DNA from: Segetibacter sp. 3557_3
Lineage (GTDB): Bacteria > Bacteroidota > Bacteroidia > Chitinophagales > Chitinophagaceae
DNA: 64,000 nt
Assembly (NCBI RefSeq): GCF_004354985.1
Contig: NZ_SMSK01000010.1
Span: forward strand, 1-64,000
Reading direction: 5' to 3'
Positions 20,887 to 29,609 of this stretch are shown here, in pieces. The translations under genes and the position numbers were made by a program. The notes under the pieces were generated by a model. That model searched no databases, was not told the origin of the DNA, and worked only from the letters and a program-made list of their open reading frames with translations. Positions within the stretch are counted from its first letter, which is position 1. Every line of letters begins with the position of its first letter.

Positions 20887-22131
20887 CTATGAAAAACGCT
20901 GCGGATCGAATATGCTGATATCAACTTCGGGTTTCTGGTCGTTGGCAAGATCTGCCATCACTTTACCGCTTGCAGGGCCAAGGCTAATTCCACTCATAGC
21001 ATGACCACCGGCAACCAAAACATTTTTGACTTTCGATGACCTTCCAAGGTAGGGTAAGCCATCGGGGGAACATGGCCGGAAGCCATACCAGATGTCTTTT
21101 TCTGCGGGCATACCCAATTGTATACCGGGAAAGTATTTCGGCACCGACTCAACAATACCCTGCACCCGGTTCATGTTGATCTTATTGTTTACCGGGCCAA
21201 TTTCCATTGTACCACCATAGCGCATATAACCATTCATCTGCGTTATTGCAACACGGGCTTCACAAAGAATGGCAGGCACATTTAATTTCTTCTCCGGCTT
21301 TCTATATGTAAAAGAGTATCCCTTACCGGGCATTAGTGGCAGCTTGAAGCTGGCCATTTTTGCAAGCTGCGACAGCCACGAACCTGCTGCCATAACCACC
21401 ACATCGCCCTCAAATTCATTGTCGGCCGTAATTACTTTTTTTACCCGGCCATTTACTACATCAAGGCTTTTTACTTCGCTGTGCCCGTGCATTTTTACAC
21501 CTGCACTGCGCAGGTGGCTGATCAGTTGGGGAACCAGCTTATTGGGGTACAGGTGCGAATCGCACTTATAGTGCACTGCACCAAGTATATCGAGTTCTGT
21601 TTCCGGCTCAAGCAATTGCACCTGCGCTTTCGTTAACGGTTCTACATCGATACCCATGCTTCTTGCCTTTTCGCCCAGGTGTATTTCTTCTTCGGCAAAC
21701 TTTTCGGTTTTGAAATACATCAGGATACCCTTGTTTTCGTAACCGAAGTCGAAGCCGGGTTCGTGCTGGAGAGTTTCGTACAGCTTTTTGCTGTAAAGGT
21801 TCAGGTTAAGCAACGGCAAACCCGAACGTTCCAGGTGCTGGGGTGTTGCACTTTTCATGAACTTTAAACCCCAACCAATCAGGTCGGGATTAAGGGAAGG
21901 TTTTACATAAAACGGGCTCCTGTTGTTAAACATCCAACGAATGCCCTGGCTAAGCATGCCCGGTGCGGCCAACGGAATAAAGTGGCTGGGAACGATCATC
22001 CCGAGGTTGCCATACGAACAACTATCGGTCATATCGGTTTTATCGAGCACGGTGACATCCCACCCGCTTTTCTGCAGGTAATACGCCGAACTAAGGCCAA
22101 TTATGCCGCCACCAATCACTACTGCTTTCAT
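20887..22131 (-). CDS. FAD-dependent D-amino-acid oxidase/dehydrogenase (DadA-like), probable cis-4-hydroxy-D-proline dehydrogenase
   Basis: This 414-residue DAO-superfamily flavoprotein opens with the FAD-binding GxGxxG motif (VVIGGGIIGLSSAYYL, residues 4-19) and ends with the second dinucleotide motif region (VLVAGGHAMSGISLGPASG). It resembles DadA-type dehydrogenases. The gene follows a 4-hydroxyproline epimerase after 25 bp and belongs with the deaminase and semialdehyde dehydrogenase upstream. From that context its likely reaction is oxidation of cis-4-hydroxy-D-proline to the pyrroline-4-hydroxy-2-carboxylate. The family is certain, but the substrate is inferred from the operon. It has no signal peptide and probably works in the cytoplasm, passing electrons to the quinone pool. 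It could instead be a broader D-amino-acid dehydrogenase. Confidence 0.88.
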   Translation of the reverse strand: MKAVVIGGGIIGLSSAYYLQKSGWDVTVLDKTDMTDSCSYGNLGMIVPSHFIPLAAPGMLSQGIRWMFNNRSPFYVKPSLNPDLIGWGLKFMKSATPQHLERSGLPLLNLNLYSKKLYETLQHEPGFDFGYENKGILMYFKTEKFAEEEIHLGEKARSMGIDVEPLTKAQVQLLEPETELDILGAVHYKCDSHLYPNKLVPQLISHLRSAGVKMHGHSEVKSLDVVNGRVKKVITADNEFEGDVVVMAAGSWLSQLAKMASFKLPLMPGKGYSFTYRKPEKKLNVPAILCEARVAITQMNGYMRYGGTMEIGPVNNKINMNRVQGIVESVPKYFPGIQLGMPAEKDIWYGFRPCSPDGLPYLGRSSKVKNVLVAGGHAMSGISLGPASGKVMADLANDQKPEVDISIFDPQRFS

Positions 22132-22156
22132 GCTTGCGCTTCCTTTCTTTTATAGA

Positions 22157-23158
22157 TTAGATCACCTGGAACCCGTGTGCATACGGATCGTCGTCGTCGA
22201 TGATAATTGTGTTATATCCGGTAATTTTTGCCCAGCCTTCTATACTGGGTACGATGGCGGGCTTACCAGCTATTGTTGTCTCTTCTTCTATTCTGCCTAT
22301 GAATTGTGAACCGATGATACTTTCGTGAATAAATTCATCACCATGCTTCAGTTTGCCTTTAGCATACCATTGTGCCATACGCGCTGAAGTGCCTGTTCCA
22401 CACGGGGAGCGGTCGATGGCTTTGTCGCCATAGAAAACGGCATTGCGGGCAGTTGCTTTTGGATCGATTGTAGCACCGGTCCAAAGCAGGTGACTCAAAC
22501 CCTTTATGTGTTCACTCTCGGGGTGAACAAACGTATATTTTTCATTTAGTCTTTCGCGGCAAACCCGGCTCCAGGCGATGAGCTGGTCAGCCTTATAATG
22601 TTGCAGACCAGGGAAGTTGGGTTGCGGATCAACGATGGCGTAGAAGTTTCCGCCGTATGCCACATCAACGGTAAGCGTGCCCAGGTCGGGGCACTCAACT
22701 TCGAGGCTTTCAGCTGCGAGAAACGACTTTACATTGGTAAGCTTTACGGAGGTGACTTTTTTACCTTCCTGTTTATAATCAATTAGTACGAGCCCGGCCG
22801 GCGCTTCCATGCGGAGCTTTCCCGGAACTTTCGGGGTGATCAGTCCTTCTTCGATGGCAATGGTGATGGTGCCAATGGTACCATGGCCGCACATGGGTAA
22901 GCAGCCACTGGTTTCGATAAACAATACACTCACATCGTTTTGTGGATCGTGTGGTGGGTACAGAATGCTGCCACTCATCATGTCGTGACCCCGGGGTTCA
23001 AACATAAGACCTTTTCGTATCCAGTCGAACTCACGCAGGAAGTGAAGGCGTTTTTCCATAATGGAGTTGCCCTCGAGGAAAGGTCCGCCACCAGCGACAA
23101 GCCTTACCGGGTTGCCACAGGTATGCGCATCTACACAAAAGAATTTCTTTGCAGCCAT
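22157..23158 (-). CDS. 4-hydroxyproline 2-epimerase (proline racemase family)
   Basis: The product is 333 residues when started at the ATG at 23158 (MAAKKFFCVD), which fits the family. An in-frame extension to 23230 has no family resemblance and is rejected. Both catalytic cysteines of the two-base mechanism are present: Cys90 in LPMCGHGTIG and Cys253 in RSPCGTGT. Having two cysteines marks a racemase/epimerase rather than a hydroxyproline dehydratase, which has a Thr at the second site. It interconverts trans-4-hydroxy-L-proline and cis-4-hydroxy-D-proline, the first step of bacterial hydroxyproline use. It lies 25 bp upstream of the DadA-like oxidase gene. A strong hairpin separates it from the aldehyde dehydrogenase gene. 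Confidence 0.92.
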   Translation of the reverse strand: MAAKKFFCVDAHTCGNPVRLVAGGGPFLEGNSIMEKRLHFLREFDWIRKGLMFEPRGHDMMSGSILYPPHDPQNDVSVLFIETSGCLPMCGHGTIGTITIAIEEGLITPKVPGKLRMEAPAGLVLIDYKQEGKKVTSVKLTNVKSFLAAESLEVECPDLGTLTVDVAYGGNFYAIVDPQPNFPGLQHYKADQLIAWSRVCRERLNEKYTFVHPESEHIKGLSHLLWTGATIDPKATARNAVFYGDKAIDRSPCGTGTSARMAQWYAKGKLKHGDEFIHESIIGSQFIGRIEEETTIAGKPAIVPSIEGWAKITGYNTIIIDDDDPYAHGFQVI

Positions 23159-23264
23159 TGATTTTGTCTGTCGGTTATGGAATGTAGAATAGTGTTTGGT
23201 CCGGTCTGCTGAAAAGCAGAAATGGAGCAAGCGATGGAATGCGTATGAAAGGAATTATAATATA

Positions 23265-23291
23265 CCCGTTCCGCTGGAACAGCGGAACGGG
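23265..23291 (-). terminator. Perfect 12-bp stem-loop inside the hydroxyproline operon
   Basis: CCCGTTCCGCTG (23265-23276) pairs perfectly with CAGCGGAACGGG (23280-23291) around a 3-nt loop. On the minus strand it is followed by AT-rich TATATTATAATTCC. It sits in the 344-bp gap between the aldehyde dehydrogenase and epimerase genes. It may terminate or attenuate the upstream transcript, or be an mRNA processing site. Confidence 0.5.
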
Positions 23292-23387
23292 AAATTGTAT
23301 GTTGGTTAGGTTCGACCAGGACGGTGGTGCAGCGGTTTTACCTATAGCTATGACTTGTACAGGAGTACTAAGTTGTTGCATACGGTG

Positions 23388-23470
23388 ATGCCGTACAAGA
23401 GTGCGACGCCCGTCCGCCCATCATCCGGGCGGGCAAGAAAAGCTACATCGCGACCTGCTGCCGGGTCCAA
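23388..23470 (+). repeat. Core fragment of the MITE-like family with a GC-rich hairpin
   Basis: GTACAAGAGTGCGAC is followed by a REP-like hairpin (GCCCGTCCG at 23408 against CCGGGCGGGC ending 23434) and then CCGGGTCCAAAAAAAC. The order matches the interior of the elements at 27940-28155 and 49557-49794. Terminal inverted repeats are not visible, so it is a remnant. Confidence 0.6.
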
Positions 23471-23502
23471 AAAAACCCGGACCTCGTCAAGTATATCGCC
23501 AG

Positions 23503-25098
23503 TTACTGCTTCGTAACCGGATCGGAGGTATAACGCCCGTCGAGTTTACGCATGAGCCCTAATGGATTTGAGTCTTTTAGTGCATCGGGCAGGTTAGCTT
23601 CGGGGCAATCCTGGTAACAAACCGGTCTTACGAAACGTTTGATGGCCTCCGCACCAACGGATGTGGTACGACCATCAGTTGTTGCAGGGAAAGGTCCGCC
23701 ATGTACCATTGCATGACTTACTTCAACACCGGTAGGAACACTATTATAGATGAGCCTGCCGACTTTGTCGGTCATAACATCGATACATTCTTCGTAGTGG
23801 GCGATGTCGGCTTCAGTACCGAAGATCGTACCGGTTAGCTGACCGTGTAATGCATGAAGCGCCTGTTTTAACTGGTCGGCGGTAGCACAGCGGATGATCA
23901 TCGAGGCAGGTCCGAACATTTCGTCCTGCAGGTTGGGATTGGATACAAAATCGGTTGCGTTTACCTCGAATAAAGCTACGCTTCCTTTATATGCACTGCA
24001 TTCATCCTCGCCCAGGTGGATGGCCTTAACCCCTTTTTCAGTTGTTATCTTCTCCCTGCCGGTATAATAACTTTTGCAGATGCTCTGGTTAAGCATTGTT
24101 GCAGCCGGGATTGCCTGCAGCTGTGTTGAAAGCTTGCCGATGAACTCTTCAGTAGTATCGCACTCCAGCACAAACAATAGACCGGGGTTGGTACAAAACT
24201 GGCCCACACCAAGGGTTATAGAACCTGCAAGCAATGAGGCTGATTTATCCATATCTGCTTCGAGCTTACCTGGCAGAACTAGCACAGGGTTGATGCTGCT
24301 CATTTCGGCATAAACCGGAATAGGCACCTGGCGATCGTTTACCGCCGTTTTATATAGGGCCATACCCGCGCGGTAAGAACCGGTAAAACCAATTGCTTTT
24401 ACCGCAGGATGTTTTGCCAATGCCTGCCCAAGAGAAGCGCCTTCGCCGATCAGCGAAGAAAATACGCCGTCGGGCATACCCGAGTTTTGTGCAGCTTTAA
24501 TGATCGCATTTGCTACAAGTTCGTTGGTGCCAAGGTGTGCATTATGTGCCTTAATAACTACCGTACAACCGGAGGCAAGCGCCGAAGCAGTATCGCCACC
24601 TGCTGTGGAAAATGCAAAGGGAAAATTGCTTGCACCAAATACCACCACTGGTCCCACCGGAACAAGCATTTTGCGCAGGTCGGGGCGGGGTAATGGTTTG
24701 CGATCGGGCAATGCCGGATCGATGACGGCTTCAACCCATGAACCTTCGCGCAGTAGTGAAGCGAAAAGTTTAAGTTGATTTACGGTTCGCCCTCTTTCAC
24801 CGGTTAACCTTGCCTCGGGCAAGCCGGTTTCGAGCATGGCCCTTTGAATAAGGGGATCGCCGATATTGATGATTTCTTCGGCGATATTCTCAAGAAATGC
24901 CGCCCGTTGTTCGGGAGTTGTTTTTTTATATGTTTCAAAAGCGGCTGTTGCTTTCCACAGGGCCTCCTCCATATCTTCTTTAGATACGACACCGAATTCT
25001 TCGGGCAGGTATTCCTGCTTAGCGGTACTAAATACTTTTACTTTTTTGTCGCTGCCGGCCCTGGTTGAAAAGCCTACATGACTATGCCCATTGAACAT
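23503..25098 (-). CDS. NADP-type aldehyde dehydrogenase, probable 2-oxoglutarate semialdehyde dehydrogenase
   Basis: This is a 531-residue ALDH-superfamily enzyme. The oxyanion Asn158 (GASNFPFAF), the general base Glu265 (YAEMSSINP) and the nucleophile Cys302 (GQFCTNPG) are all in place. Length and motif style match the ketoglutarate-semialdehyde dehydrogenases that finish hydroxyproline and pentose-acid pathways, giving 2-oxoglutarate. Its ATG overlaps the end of the DapA-family gene by 17 bp, so the two are translationally coupled. The start MFNGHSHVG is well placed against the family N-terminus. Use in hydroxyproline breakdown follows from the neighbours. The same enzyme could serve arabinonate or glucarate routes. 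Confidence 0.9.
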   Translation of the reverse strand: MFNGHSHVGFSTRAGSDKKVKVFSTAKQEYLPEEFGVVSKEDMEEALWKATAAFETYKKTTPEQRAAFLENIAEEIINIGDPLIQRAMLETGLPEARLTGERGRTVNQLKLFASLLREGSWVEAVIDPALPDRKPLPRPDLRKMLVPVGPVVVFGASNFPFAFSTAGGDTASALASGCTVVIKAHNAHLGTNELVANAIIKAAQNSGMPDGVFSSLIGEGASLGQALAKHPAVKAIGFTGSYRAGMALYKTAVNDRQVPIPVYAEMSSINPVLVLPGKLEADMDKSASLLAGSITLGVGQFCTNPGLLFVLECDTTEEFIGKLSTQLQAIPAATMLNQSICKSYYTGREKITTEKGVKAIHLGEDECSAYKGSVALFEVNATDFVSNPNLQDEMFGPASMIIRCATADQLKQALHALHGQLTGTIFGTEADIAHYEECIDVMTDKVGRLIYNSVPTGVEVSHAMVHGGPFPATTDGRTTSVGAEAIKRFVRPVCYQDCPEANLPDALKDSNPLGLMRKLDGRYTSDPVTKQ

Positions 25099-26026
25099 TC
25101 TCTGCTGGTTGTAAGTTTAAATAATCGGGCAATTCTGGTCTTGTTTCAATTGCCTCATTTATAATTGCCAGTACCTGCGCTCTTTCTGCTCCCTCTACGG
25201 CAAGCCTTGGCGCACGTACGTGTTCTGTACCAATACCTGTTTGTGTTGCAGCCAATTTGATGTACTGCACAAGCTTAGGATGAATATCGAGTTCGCAAAC
25301 GGGAAGGAACCAACGATAAATTTTAAGCGCCTCCTGGTAGTAACCGGCTTTTACCAAACGGTAAATCGCAACAGTTTCTCTTGGGAATGCATCAACAAGC
25401 CCCGCTACCAGTCCGTCTGCGCCGGCGCAAAGGCTCTCGTATGCAAGCGTATCTACCCCGCCGAGTATGCGAAAACGATCGCCAAAGCGGTTAAACATAC
25501 GGGTAATATTCGTGATGTCTCTTGTAGACTCTTTTACCGCCTGGATGTTCGGAATCAACGCGAGCTCATCGAACATTTTGAGGGTAACCATGATCTTGTA
25601 GTCAACAGGGTTGTTGTAGATCATGATGGGGAGAGAAGTATTGTTGGCTACCGTGCGGAAGTATTCTGCCGTCTCGCGGTCGTCGGCATTATAACGCATC
25701 GGTGGTAACAGCATTAGTCCATCTGCACCATGGCGCTCCGACTCATTAGCAACTGCAATTGCTTCCCGGGTGGATTGCTCTGCAATGTTGCAGATCACGG
25801 GTATCTTATCGCCCGCAACTTCTTTTGAAAAGATCAAGAGGTCTTTCTTTTCACTGTTGAGTAACGTACTTGCTTCACCAAGGGACCCACCTAAGATGAT
25901 CCCGTCAACACCCGCATCCATCTGGGCACGCAGGTTTGTTTCAAAGGTTTGAAAATCTACGGAGTCATCTTTTTTGAAGGGAGTCAAAACTGCAGGATAA
26001 ACGCCTTTCCAGTGAACTATGCTCAT
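25082..26026 (-). CDS. Dihydrodipicolinate synthase (DapA/NanA) family, probable pyrroline-4-hydroxy-2-carboxylate deaminase
   Basis: The 314 residues form a class I aldolase-like TIM barrel. The Schiff-base lysine is Lys165 (QAVKESTRD) and the conserved tyrosine is Tyr137 in MIYNNP. The substrate loop GGSLGEAS replaces the GTTGE of true dihydrodipicolinate synthase, as is usual for sugar-acid and imino-acid members. Given the epimerase, oxidase and semialdehyde dehydrogenase downstream, the likely reaction is deamination of 1-pyrroline-4-hydroxy-2-carboxylate to 2-oxoglutarate semialdehyde. It is the first gene of the co-oriented block and overlaps the next by 17 bp. A keto-deoxy sugar acid dehydratase role cannot be excluded from sequence alone. 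Confidence 0.87.
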   Translation of the reverse strand: MSIVHWKGVYPAVLTPFKKDDSVDFQTFETNLRAQMDAGVDGIILGGSLGEASTLLNSEKKDLLIFSKEVAGDKIPVICNIAEQSTREAIAVANESERHGADGLMLLPPMRYNADDRETAEYFRTVANNTSLPIMIYNNPVDYKIMVTLKMFDELALIPNIQAVKESTRDITNITRMFNRFGDRFRILGGVDTLAYESLCAGADGLVAGLVDAFPRETVAIYRLVKAGYYQEALKIYRWFLPVCELDIHPKLVQYIKLAATQTGIGTEHVRAPRLAVEGAERAQVLAIINEAIETRPELPDYLNLQPAENVQWA

Positions 26027-26054
26027 GATACATTATTTTATTAAATTAATAAGT

Positions 26055-26062
26055 CAAATTTA
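26055..26062 (-). promoter_or_regulatory. Candidate -7 box for the hydroxyproline operon
   Basis: TAAATTTG on the minus strand, about 28 bp before the first gene of the block, matches the Bacteroidota consensus TAnnTTTG exactly. A well-spaced -33 TTG is not obvious. No operator palindrome was recognised between it and the divergent aminopeptidase gene. Confidence 0.4.
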
Positions 26063-26307
26063 GTTTTGCATCACCTGGTTAAGTATTCCGCAATTAATTG
26101 ATTGTTTACAGATTTTAACCCCTTTCGAAATTAACCCTCTACGGGGGAAGTAAACCTGCATGAATCGGGATAAAGGTAGTCATAATGTGCATTTACCCTT
26201 TTAAAGAGCCTAATTTGTTGGCGATTGCAGCGCTTTAACTAGCTGCAATCCACCTTTGATCCTGACAGTGTGAAGAATATCAACGATTTAGAATTCAAAC
26301 GAGTTAT

Positions 26308-26315
26308 TATATTTG
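26308..26315 (+). promoter_or_regulatory. Candidate -7 box for the aminopeptidase P gene
   Basis: TATATTTG matches the Bacteroidota -7 consensus TAnnTTTG exactly, 71 bp upstream of the ATG, with a TTTAG sequence about 17 bp before it that could act as the -33 element. The region 26063-26307 between the two divergent candidates holds no recognised site. Confidence 0.42.
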
Positions 26316-26386
26316 AACGTCTTTTCCCCAGCCGGTGCATTTCACTGGAACACCCATGATCCTATTACTGATTAATTATCCCAACC

Positions 26387-27778
26387 ATGTTCGACAAAGA
26401 GACTTACCTGCAAAGGAGATCAGCACTAAAGGCCGGAGTTGGCAGCGGTGTTATCCTGCTGTTAGGAAATGAAGAAAGTAGCATGAACTATAAGGATAAT
26501 GTTTATCCATTCAGACAGGATAGCAGCTTTTTATATTTTGTAGGTATCGACAAGCCGAATGTTCATTTTGTTGTTGATATTGATAATGACGAGGAGGTTC
26601 TTTTCGGGGATGAGGCAACGATTGACGAAATCATCTGGATCGGGCGACCAACATCGGTAGCTGAACTTGCAGCCAACGCCGGAATAAGTAAAGTGCTGCC
26701 GGCAGCTCAGATAGCACACTACCTGTCGAACATATTATCGAAACAGCGCGTCGTTCACTACTTGCCCCCCTACCGTGGTGAACACTACCTGCAGATCAGC
26801 GCCTGGCTCAACCGGCCTGCGGCAGCAATAGCAACGGCAACTTCTGAGCAGCTTATTAGAACGGTTGTCGGTTTAAGATCGATCAAGTCAGCGCTGGAAA
26901 TCCGGGAAATCGAACGTGCAATTGATGTTACTGCCGATATGCAACTGGCAGCGATGCAACAGTGCCGGGCCGGTCAAACGGAGGCTGAACTTGCAGGTAA
27001 ATTGCAGGCGATCGCCATTGCCGGTGGCGGCAACCTTTCGTTCCCAACCATTTTGACGACCCATGGCGAGGTATTGCATAATCATTATGGCGACAATGTT
27101 ATTCCTTCTGGTGCAACCGTGCTTTGCGATTGTGGTGCCGAAACCGCGAGTCATTATGGCGGCGACCTTACGCGCACCTTTCCTGTAGATAAAACATTTA
27201 CCAACAGGGAGCGCGAGTTATATGAAATCGTATTGAATGCACAACAATCGGCTGCTGCGGCCTTGAAGCCCGGTAAGCTCTTTCTTGATGTACATCACCT
27301 TGCCTGTGAAAAGCTAACTGAAGGACTGATTGCATTGGGCATTATGAAAGGCGATCCGAAGGAAGCGGTAGCTGCAGGTGCGCACACCTTGTTTTTTCAA
27401 TGTGGGCTCGGACATATGATGGGCCTCGATATACATGATATGGAAAACCTGGGCGAGCAATATGTTGGCTATACCGATCAACTTAACAAGAGCACGGAAT
27501 TCGGGCTTAAATCGCTTCGCCTGGGCAGGGCACTTGAACCAGGTTTTGTTGTAACCGTAGAGCCCGGACTTTATTTCATTCCTGTATTAACCGAAATGTG
27601 GGCAGCCGGGAAAAAGCATGACAACTTCATCAACTACGATAAGGCGCTGGCCTTTATGGATGCGGGCGGTACGCGGATTGAGGAGGATTTCCTTGTTACC
27701 GAAACCGGGGCGAGGTTGCTGGGGAAACCACTTGCTATAACGGTGCAGGAAGTAGAAAGTACCCGACAAGCGGGATAA
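26387..27778 (+). CDS. pepP: Aminopeptidase P family Xaa-Pro metallopeptidase
   Basis: This 463-residue enzyme has a short N-terminal creatinase-like domain (about 1-170) and a C-terminal pita-bread domain. The five dinuclear-metal ligands can be placed: Asp in LCDCGAETASHYG, Asp in GGDLTRTFPVD, His in GLGHMMGLDIHD, Glu in TVEPGLYF and Glu in TRIEEDFLV. It removes an N-terminal residue before proline in the cytoplasm and so feeds Pro and Hyp from collagen-like or extensin-like peptides. It is divergent from the hydroxyproline operon across a 360-bp spacer, which supports a shared role. There is no signal peptide. Creatinase or prolidase activity is less likely given the length and the N-domain. 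Confidence 0.9.
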   Translation: MFDKETYLQRRSALKAGVGSGVILLLGNEESSMNYKDNVYPFRQDSSFLYFVGIDKPNVHFVVDIDNDEEVLFGDEATIDEIIWIGRPTSVAELAANAGISKVLPAAQIAHYLSNILSKQRVVHYLPPYRGEHYLQISAWLNRPAAAIATATSEQLIRTVVGLRSIKSALEIREIERAIDVTADMQLAAMQQCRAGQTEAELAGKLQAIAIAGGGNLSFPTILTTHGEVLHNHYGDNVIPSGATVLCDCGAETASHYGGDLTRTFPVDKTFTNRERELYEIVLNAQQSAAAALKPGKLFLDVHHLACEKLTEGLIALGIMKGDPKEAVAAGAHTLFFQCGLGHMMGLDIHDMENLGEQYVGYTDQLNKSTEFGLKSLRLGRALEPGFVVTVEPGLYFIPVLTEMWAAGKKHDNFINYDKALAFMDAGGTRIEEDFLVTETGARLLGKPLAITVQEVESTRQAG

Positions 27779-27939
27779 CGAAAGTGCGACTCAGGATTAG
27801 AAAGAAGCTTTAGCCCCCTGGACTTAGCCCTGATGATTGCACGATTAATTACCTGGCATGGCGTTTCCTTAAGCAAGTTATTGAAACCAGCTAAGGGAAT
27901 TCTATCTCCAACGTCACGCTCTGTATGGCATTCCTAATT

Positions 27940-28155
27940 CAATGTTGTTTGATTAAGAGAAATCTTTGGTGACCAGCAGTGGGAATTCAATTTGCCATCG
28001 TTGCCCGCCGGATGAACTCCCGCCAGAATGAATTCTTTCGGGCTGGCCGTTCGGACGCCCGCCCGGATGAACCGGTTCGGACGGGGGTGTCACTCCCTTG
28101 TACCCCCTCCCTTTATTGACCAATTTCTGCCACTGACCCGAAGTAAACGACATTG
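27940..28155 (-). mobile_element. 216-bp MITE-like element with GC-rich hairpin core (copy D)
   Basis: The ends are CAATGTTGTTTGATTAAG on the plus strand and CAATGTCGTTTACTTC on the minus strand. Read on the minus strand the internal order (GTACAAGGGAGTGACAC, then GC-rich hairpins with CCGTCCG and CCGGGCGGGC, then GGGCAACGATGG) parallels copies A and B but with ~80 bp of hairpins inserted between the two halves of their core. It is noncoding. It lies in the 614-bp spacer 27779-28392, which otherwise holds nothing recognised. Confidence 0.65.
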
Positions 28156-28392
28156 ATTCATTATTCACCAAATTGCTGTTTCCAGGGCTTAACCAAACAA
28201 TTTTGAATTACCATAGTTGACGTTCAACAAGTAACAGCAGCATACCAACTCAAGGGTATAAGCTGAGGTGTGAAGCCCATTTTTTCCGGGTGATCGTTAA
28301 TCAGCTGAAAAGATCATTGATACGGAAATATAGTTGGCGAAACACTAGGAATTGACAGGATAATTTCTATCTTTATATGCAAATAATATTCT

Positions 28393-28599
28393 ATGTATCA
28401 ACTACCTACGAATATAGATCCCGAAGTTGCCACCGAACTGAAGAAGCTTCAGAACGAATACGTGGTTGGACTTCAATCCGATGCTCCCTTTGCAATACTT
28501 AAAACCATCCGGCTAAAAATCAGGCTCATTATAAGTCGTTCTTTACTTACCCCGCGACCCCCTTACCATAACGCACATTTAACAACCGGTGTTAAATAG
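28393..28599 (+). CDS. Small hypothetical protein
   Basis: A 68-residue frame opens with MYQLPTNIDPEVATELKKL, and the first ~50 residues look like an amphipathic helix pair with a basic segment (LKTIRLKIRLI). The composition resembles small Bacteroidota proteins of unknown role, but no family is recognised. A TATCTTTA (one mismatch to TAnnTTTG) lies about 25 bp upstream, which supports transcription. No motif suggests a function. It stands alone between a mobile-type element and a decayed gene. Confidence 0.5.
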   Translation: MYQLPTNIDPEVATELKKLQNEYVVGLQSDAPFAILKTIRLKIRLIISRSLLTPRPPYHNAHLTTGVK

Positions 28600-28889
28600 T
28601 CCTCTAACTATCTATTGCTATTCTATATACAACAACGCATCCTCCCAATTCCCTCGTGAATTTTCAATAAGGATGGTGGTTATTGGTGGCGGGTTACAAG
28701 AACTACCAGTAACATTTTAGCTAGTTGGGGGTGCACCTGTAGATCATCATTTTTGCCCGAAGCCACGCGTTTATTGCGGCATTCCCGTGCGACTAAACGC
28801 TTCCGTGTTTATTTACAAGCAAGTGTTTGCGCTACTCTATCATCCTGATGGACATCCATAACAACGGCCTGGTACCACAATGCAGGCAT
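28600..28889. other. Noncoding spacer beside the cheB pseudogene
   Basis: No open frame, repeat or RNA was recognised. It may contain further eroded sequence from the pseudogene's 3' side. Confidence 0.4.
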
Positions 28890-29441
28890 CCATATTCACT
28901 TGCTTGACTATATCGGCAATTGCTTCAACAATAACGGAACAGCATGCAACGTTCCACCTCCATGTTATTGAGGACCGCATAATCCATTTCGGCGTACTCA
29001 GCTGCATCAGGATCCGGCACATTTAGAGTACCCCCAGGCCGCTTTATCCTTCTATGCCAGCGGTGCCATCATGAACGAGCCCGGTTAGTATCACACCGAT
29101 TGCCCGGCTATCGTATCCTGCTGCGCAAATCAAAAAAATACATTTGTTGACGGACGAAAATTGCTTTCCTCCGGCGCGCTGCGAATTCTAAAATGGCCGT
29201 GCCTTATCGACAGGTGTTTGCGAGGCTGTGCAATGTAGATACAACCCTTTTAAGGGCCTTACCATTATCAGCCACTTGACTGCGCAATATGGCAGTGGTG
29301 TAGCCGTACCAGGAATTCATCAAGGTTAGCATGCGACAAATGCATCAACATTCCAACCGCGGCACCCAGGTGATCGTCGGGTTCATGTACCAGCCGGGCG
29401 ATTGCACTAAAGCCACCAGTTGAGCTACCAATAGCAACAAA
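28890..29441 (-). pseudogene. Decayed CheB-type protein-glutamate methylesterase
   Basis: Read on the minus strand, fragments of a CheB methylesterase domain follow in the correct order but in different frames. They are VAIGSSTGGFSAIARL (from 29438), HLSHANLDEFLV, GCIYIAQPRKHLSIRHGHFR, then APEESNFRPST, AIGVILTGLVHDGTAGIEG (after a frameshift) and VPDPDAAEYAEMDYAVL (after another), ending near VKQVN. Several in-frame stops lie between the second and third fragments, and a TAG stands directly before the first. The active-site Ser (GSSTGG) is recognisable, while the active-site His region reads HLSHAN. CheB demethylates chemoreceptors or acts in chemosensory-like kinase systems. No partner CheR or receptor is nearby. 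Clearly nonfunctional. Confidence 0.82.
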
Positions 29442-29609
29442 CTAAGTGGGTTGTGTTTTAATAAGGGCCGTTGGTAAGTTGGCACTGAACGATCAACTAG
29501 TCATTGTCAACCGTGCGATCCGGATCTTAAAGACTAATGGCTGTTTAACCATCTGAACGCATGGCACGCAAATTATGCATCGATACAGTCTTAGTATAAT
29601 CTAACGCTT
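29442..29609. other. Upstream region of the trehalose synthase gene
   Basis: A 168-bp noncoding stretch follows the pseudogene; no TAnnTTTG box could be assigned with confidence. Confidence 0.35.

Noticed and set aside
25220-25708. 162-codon plus-strand frame
   Set aside because: It lies antisense within the DapA-family gene, with no ribosome-binding site and no recognisable domain.
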